Origin: DAOQTX01 sp035340715 | Lineage (GTDB): Bacteria > Bacteroidota > Bacteroidia > AKYH767-A > OLB10 | Assembly: GCA_035340715.1 (NCBI GenBank) | Contig: DAOQTX010000011.1 | Location: 1 to 56,835 of the forward strand | Direction of reading: 5' to 3' | Length of the DNA stretch: 56,835 nucleotides | In this document: one piece after another, positions 44,033 to 52,800 of the stretch | How the letters are laid out: each line of letters starts with the position of its first letter | Numbering within the stretch: the stretch's first letter is position 1 | Notes under the pieces: model-generated | The model's database searches: none | What the model saw: only the letters and a program-made list of their open reading frames with translations | What the model was told of the DNA's origin: nothing | Position numbers and translations under genes: made by a program

Positions 44033-47000
44033 TTAACGTATCAGCACTTTCTTGATCACTGATTTTCCGTTGTATTCTGCTTTCACAAAATATAGGCCTG
44101 CTGAAAATTTCTTAGCCAAATCAATTTTAACTACGGCACCCCCATTTGATTCCGATTGATGCCAAACTTTTTTACCTTGATAATCATACAGCGAAATGTC
44201 AACCTCGCCCGACCAAGTTGAAGATGCTGCAACATATAAACTTTCTGTGGCTGGGTTGGGATAAATCAACAATTCTTCATTGGCCAACTGGTTTCGGTTT
44301 AAACTAACCGTTTCACTGTATTCGAATCGACCGTTAATGTCAACTTGTTTAAGACGATAGAAATAGAGTAAACGATTCACATCGGTATCAACAAATTCAT
44401 ATGTTCTAACTGAATTGCTATTACCCGCTCCTTTAACAAATCCAATGGGCTGAAAATCTTTAGCATTTTCTGATCGCTCAATCATAAAACCATCGTTGTT
44501 GGTTTCAGATGCAGTTTTCCATTTTAATAAATTATGTGACCCATAAGTTCGAGCAGTTAATGAAATTAAAGAAACAGGGAGTGGAGTATTTGGTGGTCCA
44601 ATAATTTCAAAATCATCAATCGCTACTCCGGCATTAACTACCGACTGATCGGATCTAAACACAAAACGAAAACTAACATTTGCATTGCCTGACAAGAATG
44701 AGACATCGGTGCTTTGTAAAGTGAAAGTTGATTTAGTTCCGTTGAAGTAGGCTTGGTTTAATGGGAATGAGGTGTTCATAGCATTATTAGCAAAGTCGTA
44801 CCAATTGGGCGGATTGAAATTTCCTAAAGGAGTCCATGTATCTCCTTTATCGAGTGAATATTGAAGAATGAATCCATCGTAGTTCAATTCAAACAAATTC
44901 TTTCTGTAAAAGCGAAGTGTATATGACCCCGGTGCAAGTAAATTAAAATTAGGTGTGTACAAATAAGCTTCGGTCATATCGGTATAGTTACCGCTTAAAC
45001 CTGTCACCCATACAAATGATCCGCTATTGGTACCATTTTTTCCAGCCGTAGCCGAATTGCCTCTAACCCAGGCAGTGCCATTTACAGTATAGCTTCCATA
45101 GTCCAATGCCATCGCATCAAAATTGCCGCCCATAGCCGGAGTATAGGGTGTGCCTTTGTTGGGTAATATATGAATGTAGTTGCTACGAGTTGCATTTATG
45201 TTTCCATTAATGGTTAAACTGATGGTGTACAAGCCTGGAGTATTGTACGTTTTAACCGGATTGCTTGCTGCGCTGCTGGTTCCATCTCCAAAGTCCCATA
45301 CATAACTGGTCGCTTTAACCGATTGATCGATAAATTGAATGGGCTTATTTAAATATCCAATGGTAGGTGTGGCATAAAAGTCGGCACTTGCAGGAGAAAA
45401 TATATCTGAACTAAATACACCTCTTCCGTGAGTGGAAGCAATAACTAAATTATCGGAGCTTCTCCGTTGCAACATCGTAATGCGGGTATTGGCCAATCCG
45501 CTACTCGAGGGAGCCCAATTTGTTGTATTACCATTTATTAAGTCAGTGCTCCAAACACCCAGCTCTGTAGCGAGCAATGCCTGGTTGTTGTTCAATGGAC
45601 TGATCATGGCCCATCGTATAGGCATGTCAGGTAAGTTTCCTTCTATGGAAACCCAATTTGTTCCTCCGTTTGATGTTTGCCAAACACTATTAACACCATA
45701 ATTTGAATAGGTAACGATCAATCGATTGTCATTTCCTTCTTCAATCTCAATACAAGAAACCGAACTTCCCGGCATTCCGGCTCCATTGTTAATCCATGTA
45801 GCTGTTGGGGTGGCAGAGTTGGCTGCATCAACCCGAACAACTCTTCCATTTGATAAACCAAAAAATACTCGATTAGATGTATTGGGAGAAACAGTTACTG
45901 CTCTAATGCTGGCTCCACCAAATTCTGCAATCGCTCTAATGTTTAAAGTGTTGCTGACCGGTGCATTTAAAATTACATAGTAATTTCCTGCTGTAGCGTT
46001 ACAGTATAGATTGTTGTTTAAGTTATCATAGTCTGTCGGATTAACAAATGAACCATTATTGTTTCCTCCCATTCCCGTAAACGTATTTCCACCATTGGTA
46101 CTTCGGTAATAATTATTGTACACATAGGATGTAAATTGATATTGGGGCTGATCCTGATCAATATGTACAAAGCAGCCATCGCCACCGGTTACTTCAATAC
46201 TAGGTCCTATACCCGGCTGGCTTAATCGGTTTGATCCATTGTCTTGTGCTCCTGCCAAATGATTGTGCGAACTTGCTGTTGGGTGGATAGCACAAGCATA
46301 AAATTGAGTGATGTTATAATTTTGTGATTTGAATTGGGCGTTACTTCCACCAACCATGCTTCTATAAATTCCACCATCGTTTCCGAAGTAAACTGTAAAG
46401 CTGCTTCCGGGTTCAAAAACAATTGCATGTTGATCGGCATGTACTTCTATATATCCAAAGCCACCATACCAGTGAGATAATTGAGTCCAAGTACTTCCTC
46501 CATCGCTTGTTTTAAACAAGTCAACTCCTCCAATGATTAAAGTATTGCTGTTGTTAGGGTCTACCGCAGCTGTAAGATCATACCACGCTTGACCACGAGT
46601 AAAATCATTGCCTATACCCGGATCAGCATCAGTAGGTTTGTTTACCGTTGTCCAGTTCAATCCGGCATCACTGCTTTTCCAAATGGGTCCACTTCCATTG
46701 CCTCCACCTTGCGATATTACATAGAGCACGTTGGCATCGGAAGGTGCACAAGCTATTTCAAGTCGTTGAAATCCGGTTGTAGCAAAACCATTTGCTCCTG
46801 TGTTGAGTTTTGTCCATGAGCCAGCATTTCCATTCGATGATTTATAAATTCCATCCGTTTGAAATAAACCGGCTGATGCATAAATAGAATTATCTGCTGC
46901 AATTTCTATATCGGCTATGCGAGATGAAGTAGATCCATTACCAGCCGAAAGTACATTTGTCCATGTGGTTCCACCATTTGAAGAACGGAATAAACCGTTT

Positions 47001-47725
47001 CGAGTTGCCGCATAAACATCTCCACTTGTTGGATGCACTAATACCCTTTGAACATATTGAAAGTTAGCATTGTTTGCCGTTGATCCTAATTGACTCCATG
47101 TATTACCACCATCGGTGCTTTTAAAAATTCCGTTTCCTCTTTGTGCATCAGCATTATAAAAACCCTCACCGGTACCGAAATACATTTCGCTAGTATTTAA
47201 TGGATTGAAACTGATACATGTGATGGATATATTGTTCAGCATATCATCAATCGCATTCCATATCGGTGGTGTTTGAGTAATATCAGTTGTTTTCCAAAGA
47301 CCACCACCAACACCTCCGGCAAAGATTGTTTTCTTAGTAGCATCGTTCGGATCAATTAAAATAGCACGTGTTCGACCGCCAACATTGTTCGGTCCTCTCT
47401 CTTGCCAAACTATTCCGGGAATGGCAGCGGTAGCTTGAAGTTGATTATTGTTTAATAGGCTTTTGGTATAATTCAGTGCCTTAGCCAATCGCTCCCGTGG
47501 CACGTAACCTAATGCAGGATCTTTTGTTATTTCCATCTCATGGAGCATGGCCAAATCCATACGATCTCGTTTTTCAATACCAATATTTTTTCGTTCGCTT
47601 TTTCTGAATCTCTTTTCGAAATCACTGCTCCGAAAATGAAATCCTATGCTTGTAAAAAACACAGCATAGATCCCAATAATGGTGATGCTTAATAAATTCT
47701 TTTGGTATGATGGATTTAACCTCAC
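44033..47725 (-). CDS. Large T9SS cargo protein with Asp-box propeller and PKD domain
   Basis: A 1230-residue exported protein of sortilin/glycosidase-like architecture. An N-terminal hydrophobic leader (about 10-31) precedes a beta-propeller with at least five Asp-box repeats (KSTDGGNTW, RSSNGGTTW, KSSDAGLNW, KTSDGGSTW, QTSNGGTNW) spread over about 200-770. A PKD domain follows at about 785-845 (YVWDFGDGTS), then a jelly-roll-like region and the type A T9SS sorting domain from about 1152 (LLIYPNPATESLYV). The start is GTG at 47725. The propeller could bind glycan or protein; no catalytic residues are evident. It should be surface-exposed. Confidence 0.87.
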   Translation of the reverse strand: MRLNPSYQKNLLSITIIGIYAVFFTSIGFHFRSSDFEKRFRKSERKNIGIEKRDRMDLAMLHEMEITKDPALGYVPRERLAKALNYTKSLLNNNQLQATAAIPGIVWQERGPNNVGGRTRAILIDPNDATKKTIFAGGVGGGLWKTTDITQTPPIWNAIDDMLNNISITCISFNPLNTSEMYFGTGEGFYNADAQRGNGIFKSTDGGNTWSQLGSTANNANFQYVQRVLVHPTSGDVYAATRNGLFRSSNGGTTWTNVLSAGNGSTSSRIADIEIAADNSIYASAGLFQTDGIYKSSNGNAGSWTKLNTGANGFATTGFQRLEIACAPSDANVLYVISQGGGNGSGPIWKSSDAGLNWTTVNKPTDADPGIGNDFTRGQAWYDLTAAVDPNNSNTLIIGGVDLFKTSDGGSTWTQLSHWYGGFGYIEVHADQHAIVFEPGSSFTVYFGNDGGIYRSMVGGSNAQFKSQNYNITQFYACAIHPTASSHNHLAGAQDNGSNRLSQPGIGPSIEVTGGDGCFVHIDQDQPQYQFTSYVYNNYYRSTNGGNTFTGMGGNNNGSFVNPTDYDNLNNNLYCNATAGNYYVILNAPVSNTLNIRAIAEFGGASIRAVTVSPNTSNRVFFGLSNGRVVRVDAANSATPTATWINNGAGMPGSSVSCIEIEEGNDNRLIVTYSNYGVNSVWQTSNGGTNWVSIEGNLPDMPIRWAMISPLNNNQALLATELGVWSTDLINGNTTNWAPSSSGLANTRITMLQRRSSDNLVIASTHGRGVFSSDIFSPASADFYATPTIGYLNKPIQFIDQSVKATSYVWDFGDGTSSAASNPVKTYNTPGLYTISLTINGNINATRSNYIHILPNKGTPYTPAMGGNFDAMALDYGSYTVNGTAWVRGNSATAGKNGTNSGSFVWVTGLSGNYTDMTEAYLYTPNFNLLAPGSYTLRFYRKNLFELNYDGFILQYSLDKGDTWTPLGNFNPPNWYDFANNAMNTSFPLNQAYFNGTKSTFTLQSTDVSFLSGNANVSFRFVFRSDQSVVNAGVAIDDFEIIGPPNTPLPVSLISLTARTYGSHNLLKWKTASETNNDGFMIERSENAKDFQPIGFVKGAGNSNSVRTYEFVDTDVNRLLYFYRLKQVDINGRFEYSETVSLNRNQLANEELLIYPNPATESLYVAASSTWSGEVDISLYDYQGKKVWHQSESNGGAVVKIDLAKKFSAGLYFVKAEYNGKSVIKKVLIR

Positions 47726-47749
47726 TGCTTAAAAACGTATATCTACAAA

Positions 47750-47757
47750 CAAAGTTA
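47750..47757 (-). promoter_or_regulatory. -7 box for the propeller T9SS gene
   Basis: TAACTTTG on the minus strand matches TAnnTTTG, 24 nt before GTG 47725. It supports that GTG as start. Confidence 0.55.
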
Positions 47758-47803
47758 CATAAGCGAACTGTGCTTATCAAGTAAATAACGTTTTGATAAT
47801 CAA

Positions 47804-49312
47804 TTAGTTTTTAAGCTTACTTCCATCAATTTTGATGATTTCTCCGCCTTGGTATTGTTGAGTAAGTATTAAGTCACCATTTTCGTCAAACGATTTCCAT
47901 AAACCATCCTTTATACCCAATTTGTAATTGTTCTCCTCTTTTAGTTTTCCGTTTCGGTAAAAGTACTTATGTGTACCGTTTTCTAAACCATCAATATAAT
48001 TGCCTTCAAAAGCAGGTTTATTGTTTGAAAAGAACTGCTTCCAAAGGCCGCTTTCTTTTCCATCAATGTACATTCCTTCCGCTTTATAGCCTCCGTTATT
48101 GAAATTCCATTTTCCATCTCTCAATCCCGAAACATACGCTCCTTCGGCTATTATATTTCCTGCCTCATCGTATTCATACGAAACGCCTTCTTCTTTTCCT
48201 TTTTCGAAATATTGCTCTCTTAGTTTTGCTCCTCCTGAGAAATACCAAAGCCATTCGCCTTCGGGAAGATCTTTTGTATATTTTCCTTTTTGTTGCAATG
48301 CACCTTCTTCATAATAAAATAGCCATTCGCCTTCTTTCTTCCCTTCTTTATAATTCCCCTTTGCTTTAATTTTATTATTAGGATAAAACAATTCCCACAA
48401 TCCTGTTGGCCTTCCATCCTGATCTACTGGTCCTATGGCCACTATTCTTCCGTCTTCATATATTTTTGACTCTACCACATTTCCTTTTTCATCATAGCGT
48501 GTAAATAAGCCTTGACGTTTTCCATCTTTCATATTAACGGTTGATTGAACTCTTCCGTTATTAAAATACGTGCGATCAACTTCGAGTTCAACTTTAGTTC
48601 CTCCCTGATCGATCAATTCACCATCTTTATAAATTTCAATCAGGGAAATCATTCCCATACGATTAAACTCTTTATACAATCCATCTCTTTTATTATCGAG
48701 ATAAGAGATTTCTCTTTTGATTAAACCATTTCTGAAAAATTCTCTGTGAACGCCTTGCTTGTTTCCAAATTTATCAAGTCGATTTATTTTTTCTTCTCTT
48801 TGAAAATAACCGTTTTTATAGTGCGTCATGGTAATCACAGTGCCTTGTTCATTGTATTCCAAAGCAATTCCGTTTTCAATTCCATTGGTATACAGTACGC
48901 GTTTTTGAATCTTTCCACTTTCAAAATAAAACTCTTCAGCACCTTCTTTTAAATTATTAATCAGGTAAATTTTCCTTTTAATATATCCGCTTGAATAAAA
49001 TTCATATTGCCAACCATTGCGCAGATTATTTTTGTAGTTGTAGATTGAACTTACTAAACCTGCCTCATCAAAAAATTTCCATTCACCACTGAGTTGATGG
49101 TTTTCTCGTAATCCAATAGAGCGCATAATTCCATTTTCATGAAAAGTTTTCCAAAGTCCATCGGGTTTTCCATTCACCAAATTTCCTTCGCTACTTACTT
49201 TACCATCCGGAAATCGGAACTGATTAAACCCATTTAGATTTATATTTTGCGGTTGTGATTGAGCAAAACTTAAAAAGAGTAGTGTACAAAATATAGAAAG
49301 CAATATTCTCAT
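47804..49312 (-). CDS. Secreted MORN-repeat protein
   Basis: A 502-residue exported protein made almost wholly of MORN-variant repeats. It has a signal peptide (about 1-19) followed by at least 16 units of the form D/E-G-x-W-x-x-F/Y-x-x-x-G (DGLWKTFHENG, SGEWKFFDEAG, EGEWLFYYEEG, DGLWKSFDENG). Databases often label such proteins YwqK-family antitoxin, but nothing here suggests a toxin-antitoxin pair. Its start overlaps the nadA stop by 4 nt, an unexpected coupling between a secreted repeat protein and NAD synthesis. The role is unknown. Confidence 0.8.
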   Translation of the reverse strand: MRILLSIFCTLLFLSFAQSQPQNINLNGFNQFRFPDGKVSSEGNLVNGKPDGLWKTFHENGIMRSIGLRENHQLSGEWKFFDEAGLVSSIYNYKNNLRNGWQYEFYSSGYIKRKIYLINNLKEGAEEFYFESGKIQKRVLYTNGIENGIALEYNEQGTVITMTHYKNGYFQREEKINRLDKFGNKQGVHREFFRNGLIKREISYLDNKRDGLYKEFNRMGMISLIEIYKDGELIDQGGTKVELEVDRTYFNNGRVQSTVNMKDGKRQGLFTRYDEKGNVVESKIYEDGRIVAIGPVDQDGRPTGLWELFYPNNKIKAKGNYKEGKKEGEWLFYYEEGALQQKGKYTKDLPEGEWLWYFSGGAKLREQYFEKGKEEGVSYEYDEAGNIIAEGAYVSGLRDGKWNFNNGGYKAEGMYIDGKESGLWKQFFSNNKPAFEGNYIDGLENGTHKYFYRNGKLKEENNYKLGIKDGLWKSFDENGDLILTQQYQGGEIIKIDGSKLKN

Positions 49313-50256
49313 ATACCTGCTTGTGCTGATATATCCAGCATTCTTTGTAAAGGTAACAAAGCTCTTTCCATTAATTGTGAAGGAATTGTAATTTCAGGTT
49401 GCTCATTTTTCATGCACAAATAAACTTTTTCGAGCGTATTTAATTTCATGTGTGGACATTCATTGCAAGCGCAATTATTATCGGGTGGAGCAGCAATAAA
49501 TGTTTTGTCGGGCGATGCCAATTGCATTTGATGTATTATACCTGCCTCTGTTGCCACAATGTATTCTTTCTTATCGCTTGTTTTGGTATAGTTTAATAGT
49601 CCGGTAGTGCTTCCAATAAAGTCGGCATGCTGAAGTATAGGTTCTTCACATTCGGGATGGGCAATTAATTCTGCTTTGGGGTGCAGTGCTTTTAATGCAC
49701 TTATTTTCTTCAAAGAAAAAATTTCGTGCACCATACAAGAACCATCCCATAACAACATTTTCCTTCCGGTTTTTTTCTCAATAAACTTCCCTAAATTTTT
49801 ATCCGGTGCAAAAATGATTGGTGTTCCTTCTTCAACACTTTCAACAATTTTGACTGCATTAGACGATGTGCAAATAATATCGCTCAAGGCTTTAATCTCT
49901 GCCGAACAATTGATGTAACTGATGACCACATGGTCAGGATGTTGTTTTTTAAAAGCTTCAAATTTTTCAGGTGGACAAGAATCACTCAAGGAACATCCTG
50001 CCTTTAAATCGGGTAGTACTACTTTTCTTTTAGGATTCAACAGTTTTGCGGTCTCCGCCATAAAATGAACGCCTGAGAAAACAATCATGTCCGCCTTTGT
50101 TTCTGCAGCCTGTCGGGCTAAACCCAAACTATCGCCAATGTAGTCTGCAATATCCTGAATATCCGAATCCTGATAGTAATGTGCCAGGATAACTGCATTT
50201 TTTTCTCTTTTTAATTTTTCAATTTCTGAAAATAAGTCTATGCTTGGATCGATCAT
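49309..50256 (-). CDS. nadA: Quinolinate synthase
   Basis: Condenses iminoaspartate with dihydroxyacetone phosphate to quinolinate in NAD biosynthesis, using one [4Fe-4S] cluster. It has 315 residues. The three-fold pseudo-repeat is visible and the cluster ligands are probably Cys88 (AGCSLSDSC), Cys174 (DGSCMVHE) and Cys267 (CACNECPHM). The opening VILAHYYQDSDIQDIAD is typical. nadB and nadC are not in the window. It has its own promoter and feeds the downstream MORN gene by ATGA overlap. Confidence 0.95.
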   Translation of the reverse strand: MIDPSIDLFSEIEKLKREKNAVILAHYYQDSDIQDIADYIGDSLGLARQAAETKADMIVFSGVHFMAETAKLLNPKRKVVLPDLKAGCSLSDSCPPEKFEAFKKQHPDHVVISYINCSAEIKALSDIICTSSNAVKIVESVEEGTPIIFAPDKNLGKFIEKKTGRKMLLWDGSCMVHEIFSLKKISALKALHPKAELIAHPECEEPILQHADFIGSTTGLLNYTKTSDKKEYIVATEAGIIHQMQLASPDKTFIAAPPDNNCACNECPHMKLNTLEKVYLCMKNEQPEITIPSQLMERALLPLQRMLDISAQAGI

Positions 50257-50278
50257 ATCGGTAGTTTGATTGCTGGCA

Positions 50279-50286
50279 CAAAATTA
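50279..50286 (-). promoter_or_regulatory. -7 box for nadA
   Basis: TAATTTTG on the minus strand matches TAnnTTTG, 22 nt before the nadA ATG. Confidence 0.55.
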
Positions 50287-50336
50287 AATCGCATCATCGG
50301 TAAATAAAAACCCTAAGCCTTGATTTAACAAACAAC

Positions 50337-50384
50337 CTATACATATATAATTATATTAATTTAAAGTATGTTGTATATGTATAG
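50337..50384. repeat. 11-bp inverted repeat CTATACATATA / TATATGTATAG
   Basis: Perfect arms at 50337-50347 and 50374-50384 enclose a 26-nt A+T-rich loop. It lies upstream of the nadA promoter. It could be a hairpin or a two-site operator. Confidence 0.5.
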
Positions 50385-50461
50385 TCTGTTAGTATTGTTG
50401 AATTCTATTTTTAAAATATTTTGAAGTTGATTTATTTTTATTTGATTAACAACTTTTAAAC

Positions 50462-50489
50462 AAGACATTGTTTTATAACATATTGTCTT
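50462..50489. repeat. Nested palindrome AAGACA-TGTT-ttat-AACA-TGTCTT
   Basis: Outer arms 50462-50467 and 50484-50489, inner arms 50469-50472 and 50477-50480, with a 1-nt versus 3-nt bulge. It ends 16 nt before the DnaA-box match. Confidence 0.35.
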
Positions 50490-50811
50490 TTAATAAGAAA
50501 ACACTTTATACACAATCTTGTTTTTGTATGCTTGTTTATAAAAAACGAGTGAATTTCATTTCTATTTTGGTTGATAAAATCATAGTAAGTAACTCATAAA
50601 ATATACCCTTTTATGTTTGGTGAAATCAAATTATTACATAAGCAGAGTTCAACCAATTGCTTCAACATGAATTGAATTTATTTTTGCTAACAAGTATTTT
50701 TTTAATCAACAGGTAAAATGTTATTAAATCAGCCTTTTATGAACAGATGTTGTGTCATCAATTTATTTTAATAATAGAAGCATTGTTCACCGCTAGATAA
50801 AAACAGATTTA

Positions 50812-50819
50812 TACCTTTA
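50812..50819 (+). promoter_or_regulatory. Near-match -7 box for rpiB
   Basis: TACCTTTA, one base from TAnnTTTG, 17 nt before the rpiB ATG. Confidence 0.35.
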
Positions 50820-50836
50820 CCCTAAACAAAAGATAA

Positions 50837-51268
50837 ATGAAAATTAGCATTGGATGTGATCATGCCGGTTTTGAAATGAAAGAAAAGCTCAGTCAATGGT
50901 TAGAACAAAATTCATATGCACTTATTGATTGTGGAACCAACAGCCTGGATAGTGTAGATTATCCTGATTTTGCACATAAGGTAGCTCAGCAAGTTGAATC
51001 AGGAGAAAGCAGATTTGGTATACTGTTGTGCGGAAGTGCAAATGGAGTAGCTATGGCTGCCAATAAACACGAAAAGATTCGAGCAGCGCTGTGTTGGACA
51101 GAGGAAATTGCACAACTGAGTCGATTACATAATGATGCCAACATCATTTGCATACCTGCACGTTTTGTTGATGAAATTACCGCCAGGAATATGATCAAGG
51201 TCTTTTTGGAAAGCAAGTTTGAAGAAGGAAGACATTTAAAAAGAATACAAAAGATACCCATATGCTAA
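50837..51268 (+). CDS. rpiB: Ribose-5-phosphate isomerase B
   Basis: Interconverts ribulose 5-phosphate and ribose 5-phosphate in the pentose phosphate pathway. It has 143 residues. It opens ISIGCDHAGFEMKEKL (Asp8, His9) and has the active-site Cys65 in LLCGSANGVAMAANK, where Ser67 replaces the usual Thr. The NDANIICIPARF motif is intact. Its stop overlaps the M28 peptidase start by 7 nt (ATGCTAA), so the two are probably co-translated. Confidence 0.94.
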   Translation: MKISIGCDHAGFEMKEKLSQWLEQNSYALIDCGTNSLDSVDYPDFAHKVAQQVESGESRFGILLCGSANGVAMAANKHEKIRAALCWTEEIAQLSRLHNDANIICIPARFVDEITARNMIKVFLESKFEEGRHLKRIQKIPIC

Positions 51269-52800
51269 TACGTTTTACTCTTGCCTTTTTCAGCGCTTTA
51301 ATTATTTTTTTTTCTAATGTAAATGCTCAAGACTCCTTGGCATTGAAGTATGCAAAAACGATTGATGCTAATGAACTCAGATCGATTATATTTCAACTAG
51401 CCGGAGATGAAATGGAAGGAAGAGCAAGCGGTGAAGAAGGTCAGAAAAAAGCAGCAAAGTATATTTCTGATTATTATTTTAATTGTGGAATAAATCCACT
51501 TAATGAAACAGATTATTATCAAACTTTTTTTCTTAAAAGAATAAGATACCAAAGCAGTCCCTTAGCAATTCAAAGCAATAGTCTTATTGAGGGGGTTGAC
51601 TATGCTGTTTATAATCCTAGAACAAGCAGAAAAATAGAATCCTCTACTTTTTTATGGGGAGTTTATTTAAATCAGTTGGATATAGAAAAATCGGAAGTTG
51701 AAAATCAGATATTGATCGGATATGATTCACTCTTAAATGCTCTGGGTGCTGAAGGAAATACCCGAATGGCGATGGCGAACATTCGAAAAATAGAGGAACA
51801 ACTTAGAGATAAAGACCCAAAGGCTTTGTTTGTGATCACTAAAAATGTAGAAAGATTTTATAAGAGACTAAAATTATATTACGACTCAAATCCTCTGTTT
51901 TATGAGCTTAACAACAATGAAATACCTATAGTATTAATTAGCGAAGAAACAGCCAATAAAATTATATCCCCTTCAAAAGTAAAATTGGTTAAATGGAAAA
52001 AGTGTTTTGATGCAGGGAAGAAAACCAAGGTCATCCAGAATTTTGAAAACATTTTGCTTGAAATAAATTCGAGCATAGAAGAAGTTAGTACCGAAAATGT
52101 ATTGGCCTATATTCCTGGAAGCGATTTAAAAGAAGAACTCATTGTTATAACCGGGCACTATGACCATTTAGGAAAGAAAGATGGAAAAATATATTACGGT
52201 GCCGATGATAATGGAAGTGGTACTGCTGGAATTATGACACTCGCTAAGGCGTTTAACAATGCACGAGTAAATGGACATGGTACCAGAAGATCAATATTGA
52301 TTATCAATTTTACTGCAGAAGAGATTGGTCTTTTAGGCAGCCGTTATTATACATCAAACCCGGTATTTAGTTTATCGAATACGGTTGCCAATCTCAATAT
52401 TGACATGATTGGACGAAGCGATGATCAGCATAAGGACAACTCGAATTATGTTTATGTCATTGGAGCCGATAAACTTAGCTCTCAACTGGATTCTTTAAAT
52501 ACATCGGTTAATCAGACCTATTCAAAAATGGAATTGGATTATACTTTTAATCAACCCAACGACCCTAATCGCTTTTATTACCGATCCGATCACTACAATT
52601 TTGCAAAAAACAACATACCGTGTATTTTTTATTTTAGTGGTGTTCATGAGGATTATCACAAACCCGGAGACACACCCGACAAAATTGATATCAATAAAGT
52701 AGAAAAAATAACAAAATTGGTTTTTTATACCGCTTGGGAAATTGCCAATATGCCAACACGACTAATCGTTGACAAAGCTGCTGATGAAAACAGAGATTGA
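51262..52800 (+). CDS. Secreted M28-family metallopeptidase
   Basis: Exported zinc aminopeptidase-like enzyme of 512 residues. It has a signal peptide (about 1-22, NVNA before Gln) and a long N-terminal domain with an insert. The M28 catalytic core carries ligands and catalytic residues His299 (GHYDHLG), Asp315 (GADDNGSG), Glu353/Glu354 (TAEEIG), Asp in NIDMIGRSDD, and the final His in HEDYHKPGDT. It is probably periplasmic or outer-membrane associated and degrades peptides. It lies between rpiB (7-nt overlap) and a LutB-like gene (17-nt overlap). Confidence 0.92.
   Translation: MLIRFTLAFFSALIIFFSNVNAQDSLALKYAKTIDANELRSIIFQLAGDEMEGRASGEEGQKKAAKYISDYYFNCGINPLNETDYYQTFFLKRIRYQSSPLAIQSNSLIEGVDYAVYNPRTSRKIESSTFLWGVYLNQLDIEKSEVENQILIGYDSLLNALGAEGNTRMAMANIRKIEEQLRDKDPKALFVITKNVERFYKRLKLYYDSNPLFYELNNNEIPIVLISEETANKIISPSKVKLVKWKKCFDAGKKTKVIQNFENILLEINSSIEEVSTENVLAYIPGSDLKEELIVITGHYDHLGKKDGKIYYGADDNGSGTAGIMTLAKAFNNARVNGHGTRRSILIINFTAEEIGLLGSRYYTSNPVFSLSNTVANLNIDMIGRSDDQHKDNSNYVYVIGADKLSSQLDSLNTSVNQTYSKMELDYTFNQPNDPNRFYYRSDHYNFAKNNIPCIFYFSGVHEDYHKPGDTPDKIDINKVEKITKLVFYTAWEIANMPTRLIVDKAADENRD

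Larger units (their letters stand above)
50257..50836. other. 580-nt A+T-rich intergenic region
   Basis: No gene is supported here. It holds divergent promoters for nadA and rpiB, an 11-bp inverted repeat (50337-50384), a nested palindrome (50462-50489) and one exact DnaA-box consensus TTATACACA at 50506-50514. Base composition is strongly A+T-rich. It is the only intergenic stretch of this size in the window and could be a replication origin, a small-RNA locus or a large control region; none is proven. Confidence 0.5.

Noticed and set aside
47804..49312. Antitoxin of a YwqK-type toxin-antitoxin system
   Set aside because: The label comes from a database family name; the protein is secreted, made of MORN repeats, and has no toxin partner beside it.
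47804..49312. CRISPR-like direct repeats
   Set aside because: The periodicity is from coding MORN repeats and is imperfect at the DNA level; no spacers or cas genes.
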